Positions 1 through 6,903 are shown, numbered from the stretch's first letter. The stretch: DNA of 21,435 nt from Tannerellaceae bacterium (GCA_031279915.1 JAITHO010000074.1:1-21435); one strand, 5' to 3'. Numbers and translations are program-made. The notes: generated by a model from the letters alone, not told the origin.

Positions 1-48
1 CTCCAACAAGGCTTCTGCATTTGGTCGTTGCTTACGTTTTTGTCCCAT
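1..48 (-). CDS. 5' end of an unidentified minus-strand gene, cut by the window edge
   Basis: A minus-strand frame opens with ATG at 48-46 and stays open to the window edge. It encodes MGQKRKQRPNAEALLE, a short very basic N-terminus. A purine-rich AGGAAAG lies just upstream on the coding strand and could be a ribosome binding site. A basic start next to integrative-element genes fits a transposase or DNA-binding protein, but 16 residues cannot settle that and no family is recognised. Only the start is visible. Confidence 0.4.
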   Translation of the reverse strand, partial: MGQKRKQRPNAEALLE

Positions 49-195
49 AACTTTCCTGGTTTTTTGGACCTAAAGATAGTGAGTATTTTTCATAGCACCT
101 CAAAAAAAGAATTAACCAAAAAAGACCGGACAGAATATTTGAACAGCATGATAAAGGCATTGCTTAAAAGAATGGATGAAGACGATAGTAAATAA
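49..195 (+). pseudogene. ORF remnant, C-terminal fragment without a start
   Basis: A plus frame with no good start runs to TAA at 193-195. Its last 24 residues, starting KDRTEYLNSMIKAL and ending in KRMDEDDSK, look protein-like: charged, helical, with an acidic-basic tail. The frame runs straight into the start region of the minus-strand gene to its left, which suggests the 3' end of a gene whose front half was lost in a rearrangement. It lies immediately upstream of the promoter of the next gene. The parent family is not recognised, and this could be chance openness. Confidence 0.25.
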
Positions 196-210
196 ATCAA
201 TTCAATGTAC

Positions 211-218
211 TATCTTTG
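211..218 (+). promoter_or_regulatory. -7 box of the leader/DHFR-like transcript
   Basis: TATCTTTG is a perfect match to the Bacteroidetes -7 consensus TANNTTTG. No clear TTTG -33 box lies 19-21 bases upstream. Transcription from here would begin near 225 and give a leader of about 240 bases before the ATG at 467. Confidence 0.55.
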
Positions 219-241
219 CCAGAGTAAAATAGTAATAATCA

Positions 242-440
242 GAAGTATTTAAAATACTTCATGAGTACATAACATAACGTTCGCTGAACATCTCGATACA
301 GAAAACTGGTAATTTTCAAGAAAGACGAGATGGAAAGTGTAATGTTCATGCTATACACCGTTATAGCGTGGGCTTACAAGTTTCGTCTTTCGGGTATACC
401 AGTACCCCTGTATCGGAGTGAGTGAGTTCCACGCTATTCT
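242..440 (+). promoter_or_regulatory. Structured 5' leader with 3-codon upstream ORF; probable translational attenuator
   Basis: A perfect 9-bp inverted repeat (242-250/252-260) is followed directly by a minimal ORF, ATG AGT ACA TAA, at 261-272. Three nested helices follow: 294-301/408-415 (8 bp), 305-311/397-403 (7 bp) and 320-328/383-391 (9 bp), all Watson-Crick. Two further perfect pairings cross or compete with them: 363-371/429-437 (9 bp, pseudoknot geometry) and 285-291/342-348 (7 bp). A local hairpin 350-354/363-367 competes with the pseudoknot. Known: the tetQ-rteA-rteB leader of Bacteroides CTnDOT controls translation through a 3-residue leader peptide and alternative hairpins. Inferred: this leader works similarly, perhaps sensing ribosome stalling. 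It is longer than the roughly 130 bases I recall for tetQ. A DNA-level role for the symmetry is the alternative. Confidence 0.6.
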
Positions 441-466
441 TTTGTATAATATAAAATCATAAAATC

Positions 467-991
467 ATGAAAAAAATTAAGTTATATGTAGCAATTTCCA
501 TTGACGGGTACATAGCCCGGATTGATGGCGATCTAGATTGGATGTCAGGGTTTCCAAATCTGGGAAAAACAGATTACGGTTATCAGGCTTTCTTTGAATT
601 GATAGATACGGTAATCATGGACGAATCAACTTACCTAAACATCCTGAGTATGGATATCATCTGGCCCTATAAAAACAAAACGGTATATGTAGCAACTCCT
701 TATCCCACGGACGACAACGATAAGGTTCATTTCATTCCGGAAGACGCGATTGAAACCATATCCAAACTCCGGGAGGAGGAAGGGAAAGATATCTGGCTCG
801 CCAGCGGTGGCAAACTGCTCTCCATGCTGTTGGAACATGATATGATAGATGAGATGGTAATAAACCGTTACCCGCTTATCCTTGGATGCGGAACACCGTT
901 ACTCCCGGACTATACCAAAGAATCCGAATGGAAAGTGAAGGACAGTATAACCTATAAAAATGGGGTAACCGGAACAATATATACAAGATAA
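467..991 (+). CDS. Dihydrofolate reductase family / RibD C-terminal domain protein
   Basis: A 174-residue single-domain protein of the DHFR/RibD_C superfamily, which binds NADPH and reduces pterin- or pyrimidine-type substrates; its own substrate is unknown. Family marks: ISIDGYIA at residues 10-17 (nucleotide-binding first strand), acidic-aromatic DW at 24-25, the LASGGKLLSML segment at 111-121 (cofactor loop), the IDE helix at 127-129, and PLILGCGTPLL at 136-146. The length is normal for stand-alone members. No secretion signal is present, so it should be cytosolic. It follows a long structured leader and is closed by a terminator. Genes of this family are common cargo of Bacteroides conjugative transposons, which fits the HTH gene downstream. 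Whether it gives trimethoprim tolerance cannot be judged. Confidence 0.85.
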   Translation: MKKIKLYVAISIDGYIARIDGDLDWMSGFPNLGKTDYGYQAFFELIDTVIMDESTYLNILSMDIIWPYKNKTVYVATPYPTDDNDKVHFIPEDAIETISKLREEEGKDIWLASGGKLLSMLLEHDMIDEMVINRYPLILGCGTPLLPDYTKESEWKVKDSITYKNGVTGTIYTR

Positions 992-1028
992 TGCCGAGCA
1001 TATGCTTTGCATATAGTTTCAACAATAA

Positions 1029-1065
1029 CACCTGAGTTATACCTGACTTGGGTGCTTCTTTTTTT
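1029..1065 (+). terminator. Intrinsic terminator of the DHFR-like gene
   Basis: A 9-bp stem (1029-1037 with 1046-1054, two G-U pairs) has an 8-base loop and is followed by a T-rich run. It lies 38 bases past the stop codon of the DHFR-family gene. Confidence 0.7.
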
Positions 1066-1120
1066 GAGGAATATTCAATGTTTTTTTGCCTTAAATGCAC
1101 CTAAGATAACCCTTTTCTTC

Positions 1121-1158
1121 AACATCAATCTATCGTAGAAGTCTGATGTTATTTTTTT
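1121..1158 (+). terminator. Possible second terminator or attenuator before the HTH gene
   Basis: A perfect 7-bp stem, AACATCA (1121-1127) with TGATGTT (1144-1150), encloses a 16-base loop and is followed by a run of T at 1152-1158. The rest of 1066-1282 shows no gene. A near -7 box (GATCTTTG, about 1249-1256) lies just before the HTH gene start. Confidence 0.4.
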
Positions 1159-1282
1159 CTATCTGATAGCCAGATTAATAACAATTATTTTCATAAAAAT
1201 ACTACCTGAGTTAGGTACAACCTATGAAACCGGCCTTCGTTTACTGCCGATCTTTGCATCGTAACAATATTCTTAAGGTCGT

Positions 1283-1585
1283 ATGGATAATAAAAGCTTC
1301 GAAGATTGGATGAAAATACTACTGGGACGTTTTGACAAGATAGACAAAACGCTTGACCGAATGAATAAGCTAAAGGAATGCTTTGACGGAGATGCCTTGC
1401 TTGATAATTACGACCTGTGCAAACTTCTCGGGGTAACCAAGAGAACCATCGCCAGGTATCGCCAAAAGAAATTGATACCTTATTATACCTATGATAATGG
1501 CCGGGTATATTATAAAGCGTCGGAAGTTGAAGAATTCATGATAAAGAAAGGTAAAATACGAAAGAAAGACGATACTTCCGAATAA
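1283..1585 (+). CDS. Helix-turn-helix protein, excisionase/MerR-like (HTH_17 type)
   Basis: A 100-residue DNA-binding protein. Residues 1-35 form an amphipathic helical lead. Residues 41-68 carry the winged helix-turn-helix, with NYDLCKLLGVTKRTIARYR as the two helices. The wing GRVYYKASEVEEFM follows at 73-86, and the tail is basic (KKGKIRKK). This layout matches small HTH_17 excisionases such as the Xis2-type proteins of CTnDOT-family elements, which direct element excision or regulate transfer genes. No integrase is visible in the window, so the element is partial or rearranged. A terminator follows 34 bases after the stop. The excisionase role is inferred from fold and context. Confidence 0.75.
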   Translation: MDNKSFEDWMKILLGRFDKIDKTLDRMNKLKECFDGDALLDNYDLCKLLGVTKRTIARYRQKKLIPYYTYDNGRVYYKASEVEEFMIKKGKIRKKDDTSE

Positions 1586-1619
1586 AACATCTACCAGACA
1601 AAGAATTAGATCGATTAAC

Positions 1620-1648
1620 CCATAGTTCCCCGCTATGGTTTTTTGTTT
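1620..1648 (+). terminator. Intrinsic terminator of the HTH gene
   Basis: A perfect 6-bp stem (1620-1625/1633-1638) with a 7-base loop is followed by TTTTTTGTTT. Confidence 0.75.
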
Positions 1649-1806
1649 AGAACCCTTTTTCCTGCACAAGTTAAAGATGCCCATTTAACGGTTAAGCAAG
1701 TTCGGAGCCTCCGGTTCTCTCCAAAAATATTCTTCAAATATTTTCGAAGAGAAAACTTGCATAACCTATGTGCATCTTATTTTTTGTGCTGGAAAAAAGG
1801 TTCCTC
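1649..1806. repeat. Long imperfect inverted repeat, MITE-like or large hairpin
   Basis: The left half (from AGAACCC at about 1649) and the reverse complement of the right half (from GGAACC, ending near 1806) align over about 65 bases with few gaps. Shared blocks include GAACC..TTTTTCC, GCACAA, AAGATGC.CAT, GGTTA.GCAAGT and TTCTCT..AAAATATT. The centre is near 1732. The left arm carries an extra small hairpin, CGGAGCCTCCG, at 1703-1713. Reading frames inside it are by-products of the symmetry. It sits between the HTH gene terminator and the tRNA, and could be a miniature transposable element or a large structured transcript. Confidence 0.6.
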
Positions 1807-1868
1807 TTTTGAGAAAACGGAGATTTTCCTGTATCTTTAGAGATGTTTTACCAATTAAATAAAAGCGT

Positions 1869-1982
1869 ATGAAAACAAGAACAAAAAGCAGACTTTGCCG
1901 GATAAGGGATAGTTGTGTTCACCTGGTGTGTACAATAAAAAAAGAGCCACTTCAAAAAAGCAACTCTTTTAACGTAAAAAGG
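1869..1982 (+). other. Short open frame running into the tRNA; possible truncated gene start
   Basis: ATG at 1869 opens a basic peptide beginning MKTRTKSRLCRIRDS. The frame stays open through the terminator and into the tRNA antisense sequence. A TATCTTTA near-match to the -7 box lies near 1832. Integrase genes often sit at such a tRNA-proximal position, and a basic MKTRT-like start would suit one, but no integrase motif is present. It may be the stub of a lost gene or chance. Nothing else in 1807-1933 looks coding. Confidence 0.2.
1934..1969 (-). terminator. Terminator downstream of the tRNA
   Basis: On the minus strand a 10-bp stem with three G-U wobbles (1960-1969/1941-1950) is followed by seven T residues. 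It lies 14 bases beyond the tRNA 3' end. Confidence 0.7.
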
Positions 1983-2056
1983 TGGTCCCTGTTGGGCTTG
2001 AACCAACGACCCCCTGATTATGAGTCAGATGCTCTAACCAACTGAGCTAAGGGACC
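1983..2056 (-). tRNA. tRNA with CAU anticodon (Ile2 or Met type)
   Basis: A complete 74-base cloverleaf on the minus strand. The 7-bp acceptor GGTCCCT pairs with AGGGACC, the discriminator is A, the D-arm is standard (TAGCTCAGTTGGTTAGA), the anticodon loop is CTCATAA and the T-loop is GTTCAAG. CCA is not fully encoded (CCT follows). Acceptor and T-arm resemble bacterial tRNA-Ile2, whose CAU is modified to lysidine-AU, more than initiator tRNA. Elongator Met cannot be excluded from sequence alone. The element-like genes lie at its 3' side, the usual integration side for tRNA-targeted elements. Confidence 0.93.
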
Positions 2057-2068
2057 TTACGAGTTTCA

Positions 2069-2084
2069 AGTGGATTTTTCCACT
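2069..2084 (-). other. Small hairpin between tRNA and pseudo-tRNA
   Basis: AGTGGA and TCCACT pair across four bases. It lies in the spacer of the presumed dicistronic tRNA transcript and may be a processing signal or weak terminator. Confidence 0.35.
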
Positions 2085-2127
2085 AAAATTTATCGTAATT
2101 ATTTTAATATCTTAAAGAACTATTTTA

Positions 2128-2144
2128 TGACGTTTCAAACGTCA
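2128..2144. repeat. Perfect 17-bp palindrome at the truncation end of the pseudo-tRNA
   Basis: TGACGTTT and AAACGTCA flank one central C. The palindrome lies about nine bases from where tRNA homology stops, so it could be a recombination or repair scar, an operator, or a structured RNA end. Confidence 0.5.
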
Positions 2145-2152
2145 ACCCAGCG

Positions 2153-2196
2153 CAGGATTATGAGTCAGGTGCTCTGACCAACTGAGCTATGGGACC
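2153..2196 (-). pseudogene. Truncated tRNA (5' part, CAU anticodon)
   Basis: The minus strand reads GGTCCCATAGCTCAG from 2196, then a normal D-arm and the anticodon loop CTCATAA, closely matching the intact tRNA next to it. After the anticodon the 3' side of the stem is wrong (TCCTG instead of TCAGG). No T-arm or 3' acceptor strand follows. It is therefore a 5' fragment and not functional as a tRNA. It lies between the promoter and the intact tRNA, in the same orientation. Confidence 0.8.
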
Positions 2197-2218
2197 TTCC
2201 GTTGCCGGAAAACGGTGG

Positions 2219-2250
2219 CAATATTAATGCTTTTTATTTGTCCGTGCAAA
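2219..2250 (-). promoter_or_regulatory. Probable tRNA promoter (-33/-7)
   Basis: On the minus strand TTTG (2250-2247) is followed after 20 bases by TAATATTG (2226-2219), seven of eight matches to TANNTTTG. It faces the pseudo-tRNA and then the intact tRNA. It also overlaps the region just past the DUF2264 gene stop, where the minus strand has only an imperfect hairpin (about 2253-2272). Confidence 0.5.
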
Positions 2251-2275
2251 TTTTTCCGAACATTGTTCGAAACTA

Positions 2276-3487
2276 TTAGTGTAGGGCATGATCGGCGGCT
2301 ACTTCTTTGCCTGTCCATGCTCGCAAACCTGTCCATTCTGCGTATGGAGCCGACCAAAAGGGATCGGAGGCGGGAAGTCCGAGCGGTAGTAGAACTGTTG
2401 CGCACAGATATATGCTGCCGGTGTTGATGTATCGCTCCGAAATGTTGATTTGCGAACCGTTGAAACCTACGCGAAGCCAACCTTTTGAGTCGAAATTTTG
2501 CGGCGACGACATTTGTCGGCGAATTACGGCTGTCAGCGCGCATCGAACTTGGGCGGGGGCAACCGTTTGCGGCAATATATGATCCAGAGAGGCATGGCTT
2601 AAGGCATGAAAGATGCCGAAACGGTAGGCTATCGAACGACCGACAACTGGATAGGCGCCTTCGGGAGAAATCATACGCTCCAAAATCTCTGCATATCGAC
2701 CGTGACGACGCAATTGTTCGCCCAGAAAATCGCCTCCTTCTATCCCGTGTTTATGCATCACGCGAAGAACATCGGTGAACATCGGATGGATAACGAAACT
2801 GTTGTAATAGTCGAAGTGAAATTCGGCTCCGTCGCCATAAATAGCGTCGCCCTTGTACCAATCGTTGCGGAAACGATTGACTCCGTGCATAAGCCGTTCG
2901 CTATTGTATTCGCCTGCAAATTCCTGAAGAGCAGCTTCTATTATGGAGGCAAAAAGCAGCCAATTGCTTTGTCCGGGAACGATCGAACGGCTGCGCTTCA
3001 GTTCGGTAATCAGCCGCGATTGGGTTTCGGCATCCAGCTTGCCCCACAGTTGGGTGGGAGCTCGCAACAGGGCTTGCGCTAAGAATGCGGCATCGACCAA
3101 GGCTTGCGACGGGCGATCGAAATCCAGATAATCGGCTGACGAAGGATCAACAGCATTGCGTATCCCTTTAACGGCCATGTCTATATACTCGGCGCGCAGG
3201 CGACCTTCGGCTGTATCATCGGGGCCGAGTTCGAGCCAGGGAGCTATGCCGCACAGCAGTCGACCTACTGCTTCGAGATAAGAAAACTCGCGACGGCTTT
3301 CGTCGAGCGATTCATAGGGCATGTTTTGCTTCAGATTGCCGCGACTCAGGTTGCTCAGAACTGGATCGGACAGCTTGCGCAAGGTTTCGACCCATAATGC
3401 ACGATCTTCAGCGCCTGTTGGGTTCGATTGCGACTGAAGCGCTAATGTCGTTAGCGATAGGAAATGACGGAGGAGGAACTGTTTCAT
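2276..3487 (-). CDS. DUF2264 family protein, secreted
   Basis: A 403-residue protein of the DUF2264 family, whose members have an alpha-helical fold and often occur in polysaccharide-use loci; no reaction is established. Residues 1-20 look like a signal peptide, so it is probably exported. Conserved family stretches include NLKQNMP (51-57), YLEAVGRLLCGIAPWLE (70-86), NAVDPSS (111-117), NWLLF (175-179), YGDGAEFHFDYYNSFVIHP (217-235), SPEGAYPVVGRS and, near the C-terminus, PASDPFWSAPYAEWT. It ends at the usual place. I chose the ATG at 3487 because family homology and the signal peptide start there; a longer frame could begin at 3580, overlapping the dGTPase stop by four bases. It is the last gene of a minus-strand run. 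Confidence 0.85.
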   Translation of the reverse strand: MKQFLLRHFLSLTTLALQSQSNPTGAEDRALWVETLRKLSDPVLSNLSRGNLKQNMPYESLDESRREFSYLEAVGRLLCGIAPWLELGPDDTAEGRLRAEYIDMAVKGIRNAVDPSSADYLDFDRPSQALVDAAFLAQALLRAPTQLWGKLDAETQSRLITELKRSRSIVPGQSNWLLFASIIEAALQEFAGEYNSERLMHGVNRFRNDWYKGDAIYGDGAEFHFDYYNSFVIHPMFTDVLRVMHKHGIEGGDFLGEQLRRHGRYAEILERMISPEGAYPVVGRSIAYRFGIFHALSHASLDHILPQTVAPAQVRCALTAVIRRQMSSPQNFDSKGWLRVGFNGSQINISERYINTGSIYLCATVLLPLGLPASDPFWSAPYAEWTGLRAWTGKEVAADHALH

Positions 3488-3576
3488 GGTTTTATACTTT
3501 ATAGAGTAAACTCGGCTAGCGAATAGCAGGAATAACGGTATACAGTCCAATTTGCCGCGAATATATATCTGTTGCG

Positions 3577-4890
3577 TCATACTGCCGGCAGGCTCATGCC
3601 GGTGATTTTGCGATACAAATCCAGTGCGTACACGTCTGTCATCCCCGAAATATAGTCGAGCACGCACTGTATTTTTCCGTAGGCGCTCGTAGCGTTAATG
3701 TCGTATTGTTCGGGAACTCTGCGGAGCAGCAGACGGCTGTAGGCATTCGTGGGAGTGTTGACGGCCTCGGTAAGCTTGTCGATCAGGTGGCTGAATATGT
3801 GGTAGCCGGCGAGCTCGATATCAACAACTTCTTTGGATGCGTAGATCTTGCGGTAGGCGATTTCAGAGCAACGATTGTAGGCTGTTTTCAGAGGATCGGA
3901 TATGCGGCTGATGATCGTGCCTTCGAATTGGCCTTCGAGTATATCTTCTTCGTAATGGAGAAAAACTCGCGCGCATTCGTCCACTAATTTCCCTATAATT
4001 CCGGAGCGCAGATAGGCGATTTGTTCATTCGAATCGCTAACAATGTTCATTGTTTCTTGGGTATGCTTGAGATTGTCGCCGTCGAAGAAGGAAAGGAATA
4101 GCTCAATAGCTTCGTCGTATGTAAGCAGCCGCAGCTTGTGAGCATCCTCTATGTCCATAATTTGATAACAAATATCATCGGCTGCTTCAACAAGATACAC
4201 CAGCGGATGGCGAACGTAGCGATTGTTTTTTTCAACAATTCCAAGTTCGCCGGCAATCTTCCGGCAGGTATCTTCTTCGCTTTGGAAGTAGCCGAACTTC
4301 TTTGCCGATGCGGTTGCCGATGCCCATGGATATTTTACGATAGAGGCGAGCGTGGCGTAAGTCAGAGCAAATCCGCCGGAGCGTCGGCCTATGAAGCGGT
4401 GAGTGAGCAACCTTAGAGTGTTGGCATTGCCTTCGAAGTTCAGGAAATCTTCCCAGCGTCCGCCTTCGTTTCTTACTTGCTCCTCAAGTTTTGCACCGTT
4501 GCCTTCGGAAAAATATGCCTGGATTGCACGTTCGCCCGAGTGTCCGAAGGGCGGATTGCCCATATCGTGAGCTAAGCAGGCGGCGGATACGATGGAGGAT
4601 ATTTCTCCGAAATGAGCCTCCGAAGATGGATATCTCTCCTCCAATGAACGCCCTACGGAGGCGCCGAGCGAACGACCAACGCAGGAGACTTCCAAGCTAT
4701 GCGTAAGCCGATTGTGAACGAAGATACTGCCAGGCAAAGGGAATACCTGCGTTTTGTTTTGCATCCGACGGAAGGGCGATGAAAAGATCAAACGATCGTA
4801 GTCGCGTTGAAAATCCGTGCGATCGTGCTTGCGGTCATGATAGTGCTCCATTCCGAGACGTTTGTCGGACAGCAGTTGTTGCCAATTCAT
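3577..4890 (-). CDS. dgt: Deoxyguanosinetriphosphate triphosphohydrolase (dGTPase)
   Basis: A cytosolic HD-domain enzyme that splits dGTP, and often other dNTPs, into deoxynucleoside and triphosphate, lowering dNTP pools. 437 residues, full length. The N-terminal YDRLIFSSPFRRMQNKTQV (31-49) is the family substrate segment. Metal-binding and catalytic residues are visible: H64 in NRLTHSLEV, the HD pair at 108-109 followed by GNPPFGHSGE (111-120), and the D pair in EAADDICYQIMDIEDA (235-250). The C-terminus has the expected YRKITGMSLP end. The start follows the metallophosphoesterase stop by 25 bases, which suggests co-transcription. Confidence 0.95.
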   Translation of the reverse strand: MNWQQLLSDKRLGMEHYHDRKHDRTDFQRDYDRLIFSSPFRRMQNKTQVFPLPGSIFVHNRLTHSLEVSCVGRSLGASVGRSLEERYPSSEAHFGEISSIVSAACLAHDMGNPPFGHSGERAIQAYFSEGNGAKLEEQVRNEGGRWEDFLNFEGNANTLRLLTHRFIGRRSGGFALTYATLASIVKYPWASATASAKKFGYFQSEEDTCRKIAGELGIVEKNNRYVRHPLVYLVEAADDICYQIMDIEDAHKLRLLTYDEAIELFLSFFDGDNLKHTQETMNIVSDSNEQIAYLRSGIIGKLVDECARVFLHYEEDILEGQFEGTIISRISDPLKTAYNRCSEIAYRKIYASKEVVDIELAGYHIFSHLIDKLTEAVNTPTNAYSRLLLRRVPEQYDINATSAYGKIQCVLDYISGMTDVYALDLYRKITGMSLPAV

Positions 4891-4915
4891 AATCTTGAGA
4901 TGTTATTTTAGGATT

Positions 4916-6052
4916 CTAATGATACGGTTTAACGAATCTAATATGCAATACTACCATCTCCGACTTTGTTCCAACCCGATAAGGAGGCCCAGCCACTCCA
5001 AGGCCTGAGGATACGTAGAACTGCGACGGGCCAAGGCGATAGTAGCCATAAGGGCATTTGAAAACAAGGTACATCGCCCACGAATACGGCCAGTATTGAC
5101 CAAAATGCGTATGCCCGTAAAGTCCGAGCGACACTCTGTTCATCGAAGCTTCACGAAAGCTCAAGGGCTGATGATCAAGAACGATGACGGGCTTATCTAC
5201 TTTTATTCCGCGAATGATGCTCTGCAGCGGAGCGCGTCGCTTGTTTATGTAGTCGTCTCTGCCAACAAGGTAAAAGGAATTATCTATCAAAATGGCGGTA
5301 TCGACTAGCAACATTACTCCCGCACGGCTTATCCATTTCCATTTGGCGAAGCGATTGGCGCGGTATTCATGATTACCGTTGACGGCAAATATGCCAAGAG
5401 GGGCCTGAAGTTGGCTAAGCTCCTCGGCTATTCCTTCCGCTTCGGCCCGATGCAGGTCGTAGTCAATCCAATCGCCCGGCATTACTATCATATCGGGCTT
5501 AATGGAGTTGCTCATTTCAACGTATCGCTTTACTTGTTGCTTTCTGATTATCTCTCCTACATGAATATCGCTCATCATTACTACCGTCATGCTGTCAATC
5601 TTTCCTGCATCCTTTACGGGTATATCTATATATACATGGGTCGTACTGGGGCGCATCACTGCGTGATATCCGTTGATAAGGATTGCGCCAACCAGAATAG
5701 GAATGAGAAAGAATAATGTCAATTTCACCTTCGCCCATCGCTCCCTAATCCATTGAGGATACCATTTCCATAACCTATTCGACAATTGTACCAATTCGAG
5801 AATGATCAGGCCGAACGAAACATACAGCAAACCAATATACCAGGCGCCGCATACATTTAGGATGAAGATCATCACCTCATCGCAAAGATATTTGTTAAAA
5901 AAAAAGCCCGTGAAGAATAGTAATAGCTCGGCAGCAAACAGGCAAACAAAAGGAATCCGCCATTTTACCGGCGGATTCGCCTGCAAACCTCTCCAACAAA
6001 CATAAGGATTGAGGAGAAGCTGCGCAAAAATGGAGGCGAAAAATACCTTCAC
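4916..6052 (-). CDS. Membrane-anchored metallophosphoesterase (YkuE/YaeI-like)
   Basis: 378 residues. Hydrophobic segments at about 34-52, 60-90 and 111-128 anchor the protein. The calcineurin-like phosphoesterase domain starts near 150 and probably faces the periplasm. Metal ligands are complete: SDIHVG (D162, H164), GDWID (193-197), GNHE (226-229), a later DH (LDHQPLS) and GHTHFGQ. The domain order resembles YkuE/YaeI-type enzymes, some of which act on lipid or UDP-sugar pyrophosphates; this substrate is unknown. Translation starts at GTG (6052-6050), two bases after the nitroreductase stop, so translational coupling is likely. Confidence 0.88.
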   Translation of the reverse strand: MKVFFASIFAQLLLNPYVCWRGLQANPPVKWRIPFVCLFAAELLLFFTGFFFNKYLCDEVMIFILNVCGAWYIGLLYVSFGLIILELVQLSNRLWKWYPQWIRERWAKVKLTLFFLIPILVGAILINGYHAVMRPSTTHVYIDIPVKDAGKIDSMTVVMMSDIHVGEIIRKQQVKRYVEMSNSIKPDMIVMPGDWIDYDLHRAEAEGIAEELSQLQAPLGIFAVNGNHEYRANRFAKWKWISRAGVMLLVDTAILIDNSFYLVGRDDYINKRRAPLQSIIRGIKVDKPVIVLDHQPLSFREASMNRVSLGLYGHTHFGQYWPYSWAMYLVFKCPYGYYRLGPSQFYVSSGLGVAGPPYRVGTKSEMVVLHIRFVKPYH

Positions 6053-6054
6053 TA

Positions 6055-6690
6055 TTACTTGAGATTGCCCACCGGATGGTTCAAGCCCAAGTATTGAGTA
6101 TCCTTCAGCTGCAATGCTTTGCGAAGCTCCGTTTGATTCATTGTGCCGCGCGGAACCGTGCCGAGACCCAGAGAGGCGCAGGCCAAACTGATGTTTTGCG
6201 ATACAATTCCAACGTCAAGAGCGCCGGTGAGCTTCGTTCCATCGTTAGGAGTTGGCGTAAAGCGCGTCAAATCCGACACGAGAAGCAGCACAACCGGAGC
6301 TGTGGCCGCAAAATCCTGACCGCTTGCGGCCAGATTACGGAAGTCGCCCTTCGCCACCGGATTCAACGTATGCGCTTTAGGATCATAAAGGTATGCGCCT
6401 GCCGGAAGTAGCGCATACACGTCAACATCGCGGCGATCCATGGCCGAAGGAGCCGTACGCTTGCCGTCCTCACGATTGATTCCGTTGGCCGCCCAAAGCA
6501 AAGTCGACAAATCCTGCGGCTTAATTTCGCTCGCTGCAAATGCGCGGCTCGATTTACGCTCTGTCAGAGCCTTCATCAGCGGCATTCCGCCGGCCTTGTC
6601 AGGCGCCGGGAGCTTGATTGGAGAGAGATCCTGCCCGTATGCAACGAGGCTGAGCAGCGCCATACATAAAAATAAAATTCTTGTTTTCAT
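6055..6690 (-). CDS. Nitroreductase family protein (SagB/ThcOx-like), exported
   Basis: A 211-residue FMN-dependent nitroreductase-fold protein with a signal peptide (residues 1-19, cleavage after AYG), predicting periplasmic location. That is unusual for nitroreductases as a whole but common for this Bacteroidetes subtype. Family marks: ERKSSRAF (44-51) phosphate-binding start, LSTLLWAANGINR (61-73), DVGIVSQNISLACASLGLGTVPRG helix and FMN edge, and a truncated-looking end LGLNHPVGNLK, where PVG replaces the usual TVGYP. Substrates are unknown. It is the first gene of a four-gene minus unit, with a perfect TATATTTG box 53 bases upstream. Confidence 0.88.
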   Translation of the reverse strand: MKTRILFLCMALLSLVAYGQDLSPIKLPAPDKAGGMPLMKALTERKSSRAFAASEIKPQDLSTLLWAANGINREDGKRTAPSAMDRRDVDVYALLPAGAYLYDPKAHTLNPVAKGDFRNLAASGQDFAATAPVVLLLVSDLTRFTPTPNDGTKLTGALDVGIVSQNISLACASLGLGTVPRGTMNQTELRKALQLKDTQYLGLNHPVGNLK

Positions 6691-6742
6691 TTTGAAATAG
6701 TGTTTAAATGAGTTATTGAAAGTTTGCTTATCGCTTGCTGGG

Positions 6743-6750
6743 CAAATATA
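6743..6750 (-). promoter_or_regulatory. -7 box of the nitroreductase operon
   Basis: The minus strand reads TATATTTG, a perfect TANNTTTG. A convincing -33 TTTG is not seen at 19-21 bases. Confidence 0.6.
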
Positions 6751-6865
6751 GCATTTTCATTATAATAAAGAGAGGGCAACTGCGGAATTGCGCCGTCTCC
6801 TCCCCCCTTCGCTCATGCTCCGCAAGGCATTTTCGGTATCGAAAATCCATGACTGAAACTCTGAT

Positions 6866-6897
6866 GCCACTGAAAAATCATATAGTTTTTCAGTGGC
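6866..6897. repeat. Left boundary hairpin of the 41-bp array
   Basis: A perfect 12-bp inverted repeat, GCCACTGAAAAA and TTTTTCAGTGGC, encloses an 8-base loop and is followed by CTC. The same stem sequence recurs at the right end of the array. Confidence 0.85.
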
Positions 6898-6903
6898 CTC
6901 ACT

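Noticed and set aside
281..440. Group II intron or known riboswitch in the DHFR leader
   Set aside because: No GUGYG 5' end, domain V or recognisable ligand-binding core is present, and there is no intron-encoded protein.
1643..1840. A 65-codon plus frame between the HTH gene and the tRNA
   Set aside because: It lies wholly within the long inverted repeat and starts inside the T-run of a terminator.
3488..3667. N-terminal extension of the DUF2264 protein
   Set aside because: Family similarity and the signal peptide begin at the ATG at 3487. The upstream codons overlap dgt. The ATGA-overlap start at 3580 is possible but less likely.
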